A stretch of 64,000 nucleotides of DNA, taken from the NCBI RefSeq assembly GCF_000003815.2, contig NC_049993.1, positions 17,500,842 to 17,564,841 of the forward strand, written 5' to 3'. Source of the stretch: Branchiostoma floridae. Taxonomy: Eukaryota > Chordata > Leptocardii > Amphioxiformes > Branchiostomatidae. Positions 10,823-24,289 of the stretch are shown here, piece after piece (positions within the stretch are counted from its first letter, which is position 1; every line of letters starts with the position of its first letter). The notes beneath the pieces are model-generated. The model did not search any database. It was not told where the DNA came from and was given only the letters and a program-made list of their open reading frames with translations. Position numbers and translations under genes: made by a program.

Positions 10823-11395
10823 GATTTCTATATCAACCGGTTGAATATATGTACAAATCGCCTCAGAATACCAGATACGCTCCAGTTACATACTGTTAGC
10901 TAATATTTGATCCCTACGCAAACCATACGTTTGTCAGTACCATTTACCATGGGTTACCACGAGGTCAGTCGTGCAATAAGTGTCAGTCCTTTGTTTACCT
11001 CTTACTGATAACAGAACAATATTATAACCTCTCATTTAAACGCATCAGAGACGAGTCTTTTTACAATTGAGATCGTTCTTTAATGTTTACCTTATTTTTA
11101 GTCAATTTCTAGATTCTGATCATTCATCTATATTGAGTATTATTGCTAATTTTGTCCATGAATGTTCCTGTCTTTTTGCAGGACTTGGGACTCGATGGGA
11201 CTCCGATTCGCGATTGTGCAAGTTTCCCGGCATATATATTCCTTTACAGGCATACAATATTCCTTTCCAGGCGTATCCCCGGTTAAAAATCAAGATTCTA
11301 GGTCCCCGTCACCGTCCTGAAAAGCCTCCCACCAGTCGGAAGGAGGCTACCGCTACAGTTTACATAATATTTGTTTGTCAGAATGCTTCTAAGTA

Positions 11396-11512
11396 GGTCA
11401 AATTCCAGAGTTCATGCCGTCACCTGTACGTTCTGATGTCACATGACAACCTCACTACGGAACCAAACGTAACCTGCATATAAACGCAGTTGAACCCTCC
11501 ACTGTCGCCAAG
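11396..11512 (+). promoter_or_regulatory. proximal promoter of rolling-stone-like gene 1
   Basis: It shares with four other promoters in the cluster an upstream block (GTAGGTCAAATTCCAGAGTT), an E-box palindrome GTCACATGAC (11438-11447), a TATA element (TATAAA, 11479-11484) followed by CGCAGTTGAAC, and a GTCGCCAAG leader abutting the ATG. TATA-to-ATG spacing is only about 34 bp, so the 5' UTR must be very short. Confidence 0.65.
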
Positions 11513-12954
11513 ATGACTTGTGGACAGCGAATGAGAAGCGAATTTCGACTGAAGTCGTTTGGGCTGACGCATAACGACCGTCAGGTGTTTAGCAGAACGC
11601 CGGTAAGCTTGCTGTTGCTGTCTTTGACAGAGATATGTTAGGGAAATTATGGAGGGCAGGGTAATGTAACAGTTATGTAATCTTACACCAGATCTAAGTA
11701 GTAGCAGTGGCATAAGACGTATCAGGAGGTCTAAAGCAGTGTCCGACTGCCCACAGTATTTATATTTATATTTATATTTATATTTATATTTATATTTATA
11801 TTTATATTTATATTTATATTTATATTTATATTTATATTTATATTTATATTTATATTTATATTTATATTTATATTTATATTTATATTTATATTTATATTTA
11901 TATTTATATTTATATTTATATTTATATTTTTTGAGGTATCTATTTGTTATGTTTATGTCTGGAAAATCTGGTAAATCATACCTTCATTTATGTACTTCCC
12001 AGGAACAAAGTTTACATTTCAGCGGCCAACCATAGCAACCAATTAATTTGCACCCTAAGTTACGGTGAAGTGATAAAATCGACACGTCAGGTTCTTTCTT
12101 ACGTTCCCTTTTATTTACCGTTTCAGTGGCTGGACAAGAACAACCTGCTGCCATTCGTGCTGTACCGAGCTGCGGTATGTTTGTACCAGGTGATCACTTT
12201 CTCTATCATACACGGAGCCCTGGGCGACTTTCCCCTCAAAGGTCTGGTATACCTGACTGAATGGGGCTACATCTTACTCACACTGCACACCATACTGAGC
12301 GTGTCACTCTGCTTTGCTGACTACTACAAGTCTCGTTTCCAGCGCGGAGCAACATCGAACGACAACATGGCGTCTGATATCGCCATGGCGACGGGATCTA
12401 CCATTACACTCACTACTACAGGTTACGGAACAGCCCAAACGAGTGTCGGTCAGGACTCTGGCCAAACCCTGCCTCTACCATGGTACTACAAACTGTACTG
12501 GGTCTTGTACAATGTCAGCTTCGCCGGTGGGATTTGCATCACGATTTTGTTCTGGGTACTGTTGAGAGGGGACTATAGCGCTCTTAGCATTATTACGCAC
12601 GCCATAAATTCTGTTACCATAGTGATAGACGTAATGGTCAGCGGTCTGCCGTGCCGACTGCTACATTTTGTTTATCCTTTGACCTTTGGACTTGTTTACA
12701 TTCTCTTTACTGTGATCTACTGGGCCGCAGGTGGGAGGGGGCTGTACGACTATCCTTTTATCTACCCCTATCTTGACTATGGGGGTAGGCCTGTTTTAGC
12801 CGCTATAGTAGCTGTACTGGGGGTTCTGGTTGCAGTCCCCCTGTGTCACTGTGTCGTCTTCGCTCTCGTGGTTGCTCGCGAGAGTTTAGTGCGCTTATTG
12901 AAGAGACGTCGACAGTCCCCTAACAGTCAGAATGATAACGTCACTGCTCTGTAG
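11513..12954 (+). CDS. rolling-stone-like multi-pass membrane protein, gene 1
   Basis: Coding exons 11513-11602 and 12127-12954, joined in phase 0 (CCG|GTAAGC; TTTCAG|TGG), give 305 residues. The start is the ATG of the 30-residue first exon (MTCGQRMRSEF...) conserved in all five cluster members. Exon 2 holds about six membrane segments: near 38-60, 72-95 (TEWGYILLTLHTILS), 152-175, 185-205 (NSVTIVIDVMVSGLPCRLLH), 208-230 (PLTFGLVYILFTVIYWAAGG) and 250-280. This order and the HAINSV...RLLHFVYPL...YILFTVIY motifs match the rolling stone (rost) family, named for a Drosophila myoblast-fusion gene; the molecular role of this paralogue is unknown. A Ser/Thr-rich loop (about 97-150) varies between paralogues. 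The C-terminus VTAL fits a class I PDZ ligand. Intron 1 carries a 170-bp hexanucleotide repeat. Confidence 0.9.
11757..11930. repeat. (TATTTA)n hexanucleotide microsatellite
   Basis: About 29 units inside intron 1 of gene 1, ending ~200 bp before exon 2. The Tyr-Leu frame through it is an artefact. Confidence 0.95.
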
Positions 12955-13321
12955 ACATGGTACCTTTAGATTCTGAAGTCATCCTAGATTTGTACGTAGT
13001 GACAGATGTATTGATTGAATTGCAATGTAACACTCTTTAATTTTCGTTAATTCGTTTTGTCCTTAACGTATTATTTCATTGCTGCCGTTGTATCTGCCTT
13101 TTTGTATTTATATTAATCTTTAAAAAAAAACAGTCATTTACCGTTAAGTTCTTCGTAACATAAAAGTTTACACTGAAGTTGTTACATGTCTTTATTTCTT
13201 TCTTTGCAAAATGTAAGAAGACATTATCCTGACCCTTAGGGGCATTGTTACAATTCGATACCAATCCGTTACTTTAATTTCGGTGCATGTGCTTCGAATA
13301 CTACAGAAATGAAAAATATAC

Positions 13322-13327
13322 AATAAA
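13322..13327 (+). terminator. polyadenylation signal, gene 1 (candidate)
   Basis: First AATAAA after the gene 1 stop, 368 bp downstream. A second lies at 13428-13433. Confidence 0.5.
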
Positions 13328-13599
13328 GAATTACAAGAACCTACAAAGATACTAGTTTAACATATAGTTCATTTTCATGAGGAACTCCTCTCCTTCAACT
13401 AGCTTTCTTTAAGCATGTGTAAAAGTAAATAAACCAATTTCATTGATTTTTCATATGCCTGTCATTTTATTGACTAATGAAGATTCCCACATACTAATGT
13501 ATAGAATGCGTTGGTAATGCAACTAGTTTAAAGTTGCCGTGTTAGACTTTGTGATCTACTTGACTTGTTTCAGTCTGAGAATCAACAGAAAGGAGCTGT

Positions 13600-13835
13600 C
13601 TTTATTTTTAAGTTCAAGACGTGTTTGCCAATAGGTTTGAAAATTTGAAATTCAGTTCAAACAAGATCGGTCACCTGGGGGCCCAAAATCAAAGAGAATC
13701 GTCAGGTCAACAACATTTTACCCATGTACCAAATATCATCACAATCCATCCGGGGTTCTAATGGTATTCCACTAGACATGCACGCTCAATCCAAGCAGAG
13801 CATTTTTCTTGGAGGTAATATACGTTAATGCCTTT
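13600..13835. repeat. monomer-array family fragment
   Basis: GGGGGCCCAAAATC, TACCAAATATCATCACAATC and a terminal CTTGGAGGTAATA are the phrases of the 7060-8165 repeat. It lies between genes 1 and 2. Confidence 0.45.
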
Positions 13836-13876
13836 AAAAACGGCAAACTACGTTGAACGCTTGTTTGTTTTATAAT

Positions 13877-13925
13877 GTGATGTTTATTTGCAAAATCATG
13901 CCCAAAGGCTAATTGCACAAGGACT
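13877..13925 (-). repeat. dispersed retroposon tail (GCAAATAAACT type)
   Basis: Reverse complement of a short phrase (TTGCAATTAGCC ... CGGGCATGA ... TTGCAAATAAAC) also found at 22013-22060, 41266-41308 and 50945-50990. It is likely the 3' tail of a retroposon family. Confidence 0.5.
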
Positions 13926-14132
13926 AAGAGAAGTAGATACATAAAACTAAACTTAGTGTCTAATCAACTATATGATACAATGAATACTATTGTCGGGTTT
14001 GACTTTTTCTATGATGATGGGATTTTGTGCTTTTAGTACAAATATAGTCTTTTGGTGATCTCTTAGGTGGTAAAAGCTTGGTCATATGTATTCGTTGCCT
14101 GCACACATCTGCCCAACTGTCCAACTGTTATC

Positions 14133-14269
14133 AAGTAGGTCACATTCCAGAGTTCAGACCGTTATCATTAGTGTACGTTTCCCCGATCACATGACATACA
14201 GCAGGGTCCCGGGGTAACATTATAAGCGCAGTTGAACACAAACCGTACCGTCTATATACAGTCGTCAAG
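14133..14269 (+). promoter_or_regulatory. proximal promoter of gene 2
   Basis: Shared cluster promoter: GTAGGTCACATTCCAGAGTT, CAGACCGTTATC, E-box ATCACATGAC (14186-14195), TATAAGCGCAGTTGAACACA from 14221, then GTCGTCAAG before the ATG. TATA-to-ATG distance is 49 bp. Confidence 0.65.
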
Positions 14270-15546
14270 ATGACTTGTGGACAGCGAATGAGGAGCGAAT
14301 TTCGCCTGAAGTCGTTTGGACTGACGCACAGCGACCGTCACGTGTTCACCAGAACGCCGGTAAGATTGCTGTTGTTTCTAGAGACATAAATGGTTTGACA
14401 ACTTTGAGAAGTGCTAAATATGTGTATGTCTTGGCATGGCACCTAATTTCAGCTAAGCTGCCTGGGTTTGCCATGTATTGTATTGTCTGCAATCTCAAAA
14501 ATAAATAGCGAGTAGAGGGCATACGTATTTTCCTCTGGTGTGTTTGACACGTCCTGACATCTACGATGCGAATTCCTGCTTGGAGACTAATTACAAGAAC
14601 ATGAATCATATAAACGAATGATAATGGAGAGCAACAAAGCATATGAACTTATGTACATACATATATAGACATACAACTGTAGAAATAATAGAGCCATCCA
14701 GGATATTTTCTCATGCTCGTTTTGTTGTTGTTGTTTCAGTGGCTGAGTAACCAGTTGCCATTCGTGCTGTACCGAGCTGCAGCATGTCTGTACCAGGTCA
14801 TAGTCTACAGCACCATACACGCCACCGATGGCAAGTTCCGCCCCAAAAGTCTGGCGTTCCTGACTGAATGGGGCTACCTCCTGCTCACAGTCCACATCGT
14901 GTTGAGCGCAGGGCTCTGTTTTGGTGACTACTACAACTCTCGCTCCCAGCGTGAAGCAGCACCAGACGACGCTTTATACCTGACGGGGTCTACTACTGGA
15001 AACGCAGCAGCTACAGGTGACTTGACAACGCATACATCACTCGGCCAGGACTCTGCCCAAACTCCGCAGCTAGCATGGCACTACAAGCTCTACTGGGCCT
15101 TGTACAACGTTTCCTTCAGCTGGGGAATTTGCATCACGATTTTGTTTTGGACGCTGGAGACACCAGATATAAGTGCTGGCAGCATTTTTGCTCATGCCAT
15201 AAATTCTGTTACCATAGTGATAGACGTAATGGTCAGCGGTCTGCCGTGCCGACTGCTACATTTTGTTTACCCTTTGACCTTTGGGGTTGTGTACATTCTC
15301 TTCACTGTCGTCTACTGGGCCGCAGGTGGAACGGGACTTGATGGCCAACCCTATATCTACCCCTTCCTTGACTATGGTGGGAATCCTGTTCTAGCCGCTA
15401 TTGTAGCTGTACTGGCTGTTCTAGTAGCAATACCATTATGTCACTGTATCGTCTTCGGTCTCGTTGTTGCGCGAGAAAGTGTAGTTCGCTTATTTAAGAA
15501 GCGTAGTTCACGTGGAAGTCAGAATGTTATCCTCGCTGCTCTGTAG
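14270..15546 (+). CDS. rolling-stone-like multi-pass membrane protein, gene 2
   Basis: Exons 14270-14359 and 14740-15546 (CCG|GTAAGA, TTTCAG|TGG, phase 0) give 298 residues. The first exon and membrane segments match gene 1. The variable loop is shorter and differs in sequence (EAAPDDALYLTGSTTGNAAA). The C-terminus is ILAAL instead of VTAL, so the Thr/Ser of a class I PDZ ligand is missing, unlike genes 1, 3 and 4. Intron 1 is the shortest in the array (380 bp) and is the only one without a large microsatellite. Its 3' end and downstream sequence were duplicated to 18554-19440. Confidence 0.9.
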
Positions 15547-15559
15547 GCACAATGGTCCG

Positions 15560-16215
15560 TTTTTACATCTTATTCAATCAAAGACTCGCCTTTAAGTTTA
15601 CTTGTGTTCTTAGTTAACATTTTCCAATACAAAACGAGCGTCGAATTTCAACTGTCAGTTACACAGTCTTCCACTGACTGATCATAAAGCCTTAATGAAA
15701 AAGATTACATGTAATTGCAAATGGATGTTAATGCCATTCTCTTCTCAATATAAAATTGCATCATTTGGTTCTTTATTTCATCATTGTATCATTTGATTTC
15801 ATGTAGTAGTTGCTATGTAGATAGAAGCACCAGGCTCAGACATAAATGTTAGAAAAGAAATATTATATACTACATGAAAAAATCATTTTTTATGCAACAT
15901 ACACTACGTTTGTTTGGATTTACCACTGCTACTAAGAAAATATAGATGATAAACAATTTTTTCAAAATGCTCTTAAGTCTCTCAAATAACAGTGTCACCC
16001 AAATCTGACGGACAAACTGATGTTTTATCACATTTCAAACTGCACTTTGCCAATATCCGCAAGAGGCACTTTTGAGCTGCCGGCGCCTGACGACAGCACA
16101 AGGATAAAGAAAATGTAACACGTCCGAAATTCGCTCGCATTACGAACATGAAAAGGACGGTAGGTGCCGGCCTTGTAAAGAATAGTGCACTAGTCCTGTT
16201 GCCCACACCTCTCAG
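15560..16215. repeat. segmental duplication, copy A (downstream of gene 2)
   Basis: Collinear with 18711-19440: shared blocks include CAGACATAAATGTTAGAAAA, TTTCAACTGT, TCTTTATTTCA and CTGACGGACAAACTGATG (diverged). Together with the gene 3 and gene 4 promoters that follow, this dates gene 4 to a duplication of the gene 2 end / gene 3 start interval. Confidence 0.65.
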
Positions 16216-16423
16216 ATTTCATTCTGACAATCTCAATATATAAATAAAAGTCAAATCAAAATAAATAGATAAAAGTAATACACAATCTTTAAATATCTGA
16301 AATCTTCTTCATATCAGTTTGGGGCGATGAACAGTAATTTATCATCTAACTAAGAAGTTTAAACCTTTTTTATTCATGGCAACCTCAAATCGACCTGCAG
16401 GTCGCTTTTCATTGAGGTCAGTA

Positions 16424-16866
16424 GGGATGTGTACCGGTACAGTACCGGTACAATCAATTAGGTACAGATACAAAAATACCGGAACCCTGGTGTACCGGTA
16501 CTGGACCTGTATCTAATTAGTGCCAGCCAGGCAGGATAACAGGTCAGGAGATGGCCACTTTGACAGATAAAATTACTGTGAAATCACCATAGCAGTCTCT
16601 GAGCCCCAGTGAGGGAAAAGCAACAAGGGTCAAATTTTTGTTGCATCATGTGTCTGCCATAATAAACACGTTTTTATTGGTTCAAACATGCTTCTACCCA
16701 TTTTAATACATTTCCTGTCGTCGTAAAATATCATAATATAATACTATGATATAATATTCAATGCCATGCATTTAGGTCCGGGCTCATTAGGTCCAGACCT
16801 GTACCTAAGCCTCTGGATTCAAATCCGGACCTGTACCTAAACGTGGGTTTAGGTACGCATCCCTAG
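16424..16866. mobile_element. hAT-like non-autonomous element
   Basis: Ends TAGGGATGTGTACC and GGTACGCATCCCTA are inverted repeats of the type seen at hAT termini, with subterminal repeats of ACCGGTAC and AGGTACAG. No transposase and no clean 8-bp duplication were seen. Confidence 0.5.
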
Positions 16867-16972
16867 TCATGAGAGAGTATTTCTTCATTTTACCACACAT
16901 AGCTAATTATTTTTGGTAGGGGCTCTTTTCTAAGTATACAATCTGAGTAATGCAGGAAAGATAGCGTTAAGC

Positions 16973-17088
16973 AGGTCGCATACCTGAGTTGAGACCGTTA
17001 TCTTTACGCTTCGGTGTCAATTGACACGTAGGTTTCTCAACATTCCAAGCGCAGTTGAACACAAAGCAGGAACCCTACAGTCGCCAAC
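16973..17088 (+). promoter_or_regulatory. proximal promoter of gene 3
   Basis: Shared blocks GAGACCGTTATCTTTACGCT and AAGCGCAGTTGAACACAAAG are intact. The palindrome is changed to GTCAATTGAC (17016-17025) and the TATA element to TTCCAAGCG, so both core elements are weakened. Confidence 0.6.
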
Positions 17089-18463
17089 ATGACTTGTGGA
17101 CAGCGAATGAGGAGCGAATTTCGCCTGAAGTTGTTCGGGCTGACGACACACAACCACCGCAACGTGTTTACCAGAACGCCGGTAAGCTTGCTGGTTTTGC
17201 CGGGGATCGTGAATTCAATGGTTCGAAATCATAGGGAGTAATAACAAGCCATTTAGATTCCTCATTTAGTATGGCTTTGTGTTATCCGTTTTGATATCTT
17301 ATAAAGCTGAAGGATTATAGAGAGTCACGAAACTAGTCTACCATATCACCTCGCAGGAGGACTACAATGGATGTTTTCTTGAACATGATGTATTAGGGAA
17401 ACCTAGCATAGGTGTTGACGTATACACAAACACAGACATATCACAGACAGACACATACACACACACACACATACATACACAAACATACACGCGTACGTAT
17501 GTACGCACGCACGCACACACACAAACACACACACACGCGCACACACGCGCGCGCGCAAAGGTGCGCGGTAAATAATCGCTTGACTCCCTTTGGATGGAGT
17601 AGAGTAGTCAATGCAACTAGGATCCCATCTCACGCTGCTCTTGTTTGTTATTTCAGTGGCTGAGTAACCGACTGCCATTCTTGTTGTACCGAGCTGCGGT
17701 ATGTTTGTACCAGGTGATATGTAACTTCACCATTCACACAGCACTGGGAGAATTCCAACCCTTAATTTTGATCTACCTGACTGAATGGGCATACTTTCTT
17801 CTCACGCTGCATACTGTAGTGAGTGCGGCACTCTGCTTTGCTGACTACTACGACTCTCGTTCCCAGCGTGGACCAACTTCACAAGAGAACCTGTCGTCTG
17901 ATGTTGTCATGACGACGGGATCTACCACCACAGGAGGCGAAACAACCCAAACAAGTGTCGGCCAAGACTCTGCTCAAAGCCTGCAAATACCATGGCACTA
18001 CAAACTCTACTGGGTCTTGTACAATGTTGCCTTCAGTGGAGGGATTTTCATCACGATTGTTTTCTGGCTATTGTTGAGAAACGATTTTACCGAAGGTAGT
18101 ATCCTTACTCACGCCATGAATTCCGTTACCATAGTGATGGACGTAATGGTCAGCGGTCTGCCATGCCGACTGTTGCATTTTGTTCATATTTCGACTGCTG
18201 GGGTTGTGTACATTCTCTTTACTGTCGTCTACTGGGCCGCAGGTGGGACAGGACTAGATGGCCAACCCTATATCTACCCCTTCCTTGACTATGGTGGGAA
18301 TCCTGTTCTAGCCGCTATTGTAGCTGTACTGGCTGTTGTAGTAGCAATACCATTATGTCACTGTATCGTCTTCGCTCTCGTGGTTGCTCGCGAGAGTTTA
18401 ATAGGCGTAGTGCAGAGGCGTCAGTCAGATAACAGTCAGAGTGTTGACGTCACTGCTCTGTAG
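17089..18463 (+). CDS. rolling-stone-like multi-pass membrane protein, gene 3
   Basis: Exons 17089-17181 and 17657-18463 (CCG|GTAAGC, TTTCAG|TGG, phase 0) give 299 residues. Exon 1 has one extra codon (LTTHNHRNVF versus LTHNDRHVF). Membrane topology matches gene 1. Where genes 1, 2 and 4 read HFVYPLTFG, this one reads HFVHISTAG, while the 3' third (TGLDGQPYIYPFLDYGGNP) is nearly identical to gene 2 at the DNA level, a patchwork that suggests conversion. It ends in VTAL. Intron 1 contains a CA repeat and is similar to the pseudogene 5 intron. Confidence 0.9.
17436..17560. repeat. (CA)n microsatellite in gene 3 intron
   Basis: CA with CG and TACG interruptions, about 100 bp before exon 2. Confidence 0.9.
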
Positions 18464-18553
18464 GCCTACTTCTAGATCACAGATTTTGTTGTATGAACGT
18501 AGTGACAGATATATGGATTTGATGAAAATGTAACATTTACAATGGCATGTTCA

Positions 18554-18710
18554 AGCCGCTATTGTAGCTGTACTGGCTGTTGTAGTAGCAATGCCAGTAT
18601 GTCACTGTATCGTCTTCGCTTTCCTTATTGTGCGAGAAAGTTTAGTTCGCTAATTTAAGAAGCGTAGTTCACGTCAGCGTAATCAGAATGTTAACCTCAC
18701 TGCTCTGTAG
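18554..18710 (+). pseudogene. exon 2 3'-end fragment of a rolling-stone-like gene
   Basis: About 157 bp, 91 bp after gene 3, match the end of gene 2 exon 2 (GCCGCTATTGTAGCTGTACT onward, including the AAGAAGCGTAGTTCACGT phrase specific to gene 2). An in-frame TAA replaces TTA after the conserved REST/SLVR segment. No upstream coding sequence remains. Confidence 0.85.
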
Positions 18711-19440
18711 GCAACATGGGCATGTCTTTTGGTCTTATCTCATGCATGAAAGATTCGCATGGAAGTTCATTTGTGTTCTTATTTAAAATAGTACAAAGTT
18801 CCAATACAAAAAAAAAAAACGCGTTAAATTTTCAACTGTTAGCTACGGCCCCCCCTTGAAGTCTAGTTTTCAATCAATTGGATCATAAAACTTTACGGAT
18901 TTGTACCATACGGATGTCGATGTTACATTTTTCTCATGATTTCTTCACTTTAGAATTGTATCATTTGCTTCTTTATTTCACCATTATATCATTTGACTTA
19001 ATGTTGTGGTTCATCTTTAGATAGAAACACCAGACTCAGACATAAATGTTAGAAAAGAAATATCATGTACCATTTAATTCGTGCTACCTACAGAGACAGG
19101 CCCCAATGGCAATTAGGTCTCATACCTCAATTAGAACATATCAATTGATTCAGTGTTAAAATGTGAATCTTTTATAACTGCAATTTCAATAAAGAAACAG
19201 TATATCTGGCGATGTTTTGATTTTTATGGCAAGCACACTTGAAAAAGTCAATAGAAAAATGTCCCCGAAATCTAACGGACGAAAGACATTTATCAATTTT
19301 CAGACTGCAATTACCTAAAATCCGCTAGAGGCCCTTTTGAGGCCCCAACTCCTGACCGCAGCACTCAGACAAAAAAAAAATGTACCCGCCCGACTCGCAT
19401 CACGAAACTTTCCTACAATTGACATTAATGCAGAGGCTTT
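18711..19440. repeat. segmental duplication, copy B
   Basis: Matches 15560-16215 in order with small indels, so the broken exon end and its downstream flank were copied together. Confidence 0.65.
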
Positions 19441-19579
19441 CATTTCAAGTCCTTGTCTAGTCAGGTGGGGAGGACAAAATGTAATTTATCATTTATCTAT
19501 ACATACGCTATTAATTTCCTTTTTTGTTGGGGCTTTTAATTCTGAGTATACACTCGGAGTAATACAGAGCATTTAAGCA

Positions 19580-19683
19580 TGTCACATACCACACTTAAGA
19601 CTGTTGCCTTTACGCTTCACTGTCACATGACACATAGTTGTAAGCGCAGTTGGACACAAAGCAGGTACCCTACAGTCGCCAAG
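19580..19683 (+). promoter_or_regulatory. proximal promoter of gene 4
   Basis: GTCACATACC, GTTGCCTTTACGCTTC, E-box GTCACATGAC (19622-19631), GTAAGCGCAGTTGGACACAA and GTCGCCAAG before the ATG. The TATA position reads TTGTAAG. Confidence 0.65.
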
Positions 19684-21980
<2,297 letters not shown>

Positions 21981-22012
21981 GCCTACTTCTAGATCAAAGA
22001 TTTTGTTGTATT

Positions 22013-22060
22013 GCAATTAGCCCTCGGGCACGAACTTGCAAATAAACTTCCTAATCATTA
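22013..22060 (+). repeat. retroposon tail inserted in the gene 4 3' UTR
   Basis: The gene 3 and gene 4 3' flanks align (AGATTTTGTTGTAT ... GTAGTGACAGATATATGG) except for ~47 extra bases in gene 4. The extra bases are the dispersed tail (GCAATTAGCC...TTGCAAATAAACTT) found at three other sites. Confidence 0.7.
22041..22046 (+). terminator. polyadenylation signal, gene 4 (repeat-derived)
   Basis: AATAAA within the inserted tail, 61 bp past the stop; another AATAAA is at 22302-22307. Confidence 0.5.
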
Positions 22061-22959
22061 ATGTAGTGACAGATATATGGATTCGATTCAAACGTAGCAT
22101 ATCATTTTTTTTTAATTTTTTGGTCAATATATCATTTATTGCTGCATTTGTATGCGAGTTTTCATCTTAACTTGGTAACGTCAGACTCTTTATATTATTG
22201 ATAGCAAACGATAATCTATCATTGACTTTGTAGTAGCTTCAAAGTTGACATTGTTTATTTCGATACCGACCCCTTGGTCTTATATAGATGTATGCACTGA
22301 TAATAAAGCAAAACTGAAAAACTTACGCCATCATTTGATTTCTTGTACTAGTGGAAACCTCGGGCTCCTGACCTAATTGTAAGGAAAATTAATATCATCT
22401 ACCATGTTCGCCATGCCTACAAAGATAATGTTGTTTCTTCCGATACCAAGCTGTTACTCTTTTATAGATTATCACTACTACAACTAGGAAAGCATAGCTG
22501 TAGACTAAGATATCAATTTTGTAGCTCCACTCCACAAGAAACCCTTCTCCCATACGTCTTTGTTTGCTGTTAGCATGTAAATTTATGTTGAGATAAGCAA
22601 ATGAAACTTAGTTTCTTGAAGATACTCATTTACCTCTCAAATGACGTTTGATTTTCGTCTCTTAAACTTCAATATCGAAATTACTTGTTTCCGCCAGAGC
22701 TAGAGAGAAACCGTGGAAAATATCAAGACGAACCCCAAAGGTTTATCTATCTTCAGCTGAAAAAAGTTTTGATGATAGTTTAAAATTTGATAATTCACAA
22801 ATCACTTTATCTATCTTCAGCTGAAAAACTGGTTTTGATGATAGTTTTGATAATTCACAAATCCCACTGAAATCGAGCGCATGCTAATAAGCATTTGAAA
22901 AGTAAACACGGCGATTTCCGCTTGTTGTATTTGTTACACACCAGCTTAGAGATTGGGAA

Positions 22960-23078
22960 TTTGTCAAATACCAGACTTGAGACCGTTTTCTTTACGCTTC
23001 TCCTTGTCACGTGACATATAGTTTTCTTAACATTATAAGCGCAGTTTACCTCAAAGCATGCACCCAACAGTCGCCAAG
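22960..23078 (+). promoter_or_regulatory. proximal promoter of pseudogene 5
   Basis: Retains GAGACCGTTTTCTTTACGCT, a perfect GTCACGTGAC palindrome (23006-23015), TATAAGCGCAG (from 23034) and GTCGCCAAG before the ATG. It is the best-preserved core of the five although its gene is broken. Confidence 0.65.
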
Positions 23079-23198
23079 ATGACTTGCGGACAGCGAATGT
23101 GGAGCGAATTTCACATGAAGTTGTTCGGGCTGACGAACAACGACCGTCACGTGTTTGCCAGAACGCCGGTAAGTTGCATGGTTTTGCCAGGGATCGTG

Positions 23199-23255
23199 TA
23201 GCCTCTAGGAGGCTCCCCAGGTCGCCGGAAAAATAGTAGAAAATGCCCAAATAGA
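23199..23255 (+). repeat. inner-foldback fragment
   Basis: TAGCCTCTAGGAGGCTCC and CAGGTCGCCGGAAAAATAGT match the left arm of 1017-1212; it sits 30 bp after the donor of pseudogene 5. Confidence 0.5.
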
Positions 23256-23412
23256 AAAGGCATTACGTTTGTGTTATCCGTTTTGATATATTATGAAGCT
23301 GAAAGATTATAGACAGTCAGTCTATCATATGACCTCGCGGCATACGTAGGGCTACAATGGATGTTTTCTTGAACAATATGTACATGTAGTAGGGAAATCA
23401 AGCATTGGTGTT

Positions 23413-23565
23413 GACGTGTACACTCACACTCACACACATCACACGCACACATACACATACAAACACAAACAGACACACAGACACAAACACGCACACACAT
23501 CACACACAATCTCTCTTTCCCTTCTCTCACACGCACACACACACACACACGCATACACGGGAACA
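23413..23565. repeat. (CA)n microsatellite
   Basis: CA tract interrupted by a CT-rich segment, at the same intron position as in gene 3. Confidence 0.9.
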
Positions 23566-24246
23566 CACGGACACTGATCAAACGCAACAAGGCATACTGT
23601 AAATAATCACTTGTTGACTCCCTTGGGATGGAGTAGAGTAGTCAATGCAACTAAGATCCCTTCTCACGCTGCGGCCACGCCTTTTCTACGCTGCGACCAC
23701 AGCAGCTTCCCCAAGGAAAATGTCTACTAGATTCGAAGGAGTGGTGCAGACACGTTTGCCTGGAAATGTTCTATCCATGGTCTTCGCTCTCGTGGTTGCT
23801 CGCGAGAGTTTAGTGCGCTTAGTACAGAGGCGTCATACACCTGACAGTCAGAATGTTGACGTCACCGCTCTGTAGGCACCCTACTTATATATTTAAACTT
23901 AAAAAAATTAAAATCTGCCTTGAAAAACTAAACTCCACGCGTCGTTTGACCTCTTACCTCCCATTACCTCCCCCCCCCCCACACACACACACACTTTAAA
24001 ATGTAGATCTGGGAAAGTAATGGTCATGAAATCCTTCATATTTCTTTGGCTTTGGCTAAAACAAAAAACAAAGTTTGTCTTTGTTGACATTTCAGGACAG
24101 GTTTGATAATACTTTTGGCATTTAAGATTCAAATCTAAATTGAGCGTAAGCAATGTTTTCAAGTCCCATGTATATGATTGTAATAGCTTACCGTTGCAAT
24201 TACATTATATAATCCAAACCTACCTTCATTGATGTTGTTGAATACT

Positions 24247-24253
<7 letters not shown>

Positions 24254-24288
<35 letters not shown>
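24254..24288. repeat. (CA)n microsatellite
   Basis: Short CA tract between pseudogene 5 and the Patched-like gene. Confidence 0.9.
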
Positions 24289-24289
24289 G

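Larger units (their letters stand above)
23079..23875 (+). pseudogene. rolling-stone-like gene 5, exon 2 mostly deleted
   Basis: Exon 1 (23079-23168) is intact with a GTAAGT donor. The intron matches gene 3 up to CTCACGCTG near 23671, but the acceptor and roughly the first 700 bp of exon 2 are missing. They are replaced by ~107 bp of unrelated sequence (about 23673-23779). Homology resumes at GTCTTCGCTCTCGTGGTTGC (23780) and continues to the VTAL stop (23875). All membrane segments except the last are gone. A short chimeric product cannot be excluded. Confidence 0.8.

Noticed and set aside
11739-12035. Tyr-Leu repeat protein upstream of gene 1 exon 2
   Set aside because: Translation of the TATTTA microsatellite; it lies in intron 1 and is not in frame with the spliced protein's first exon.
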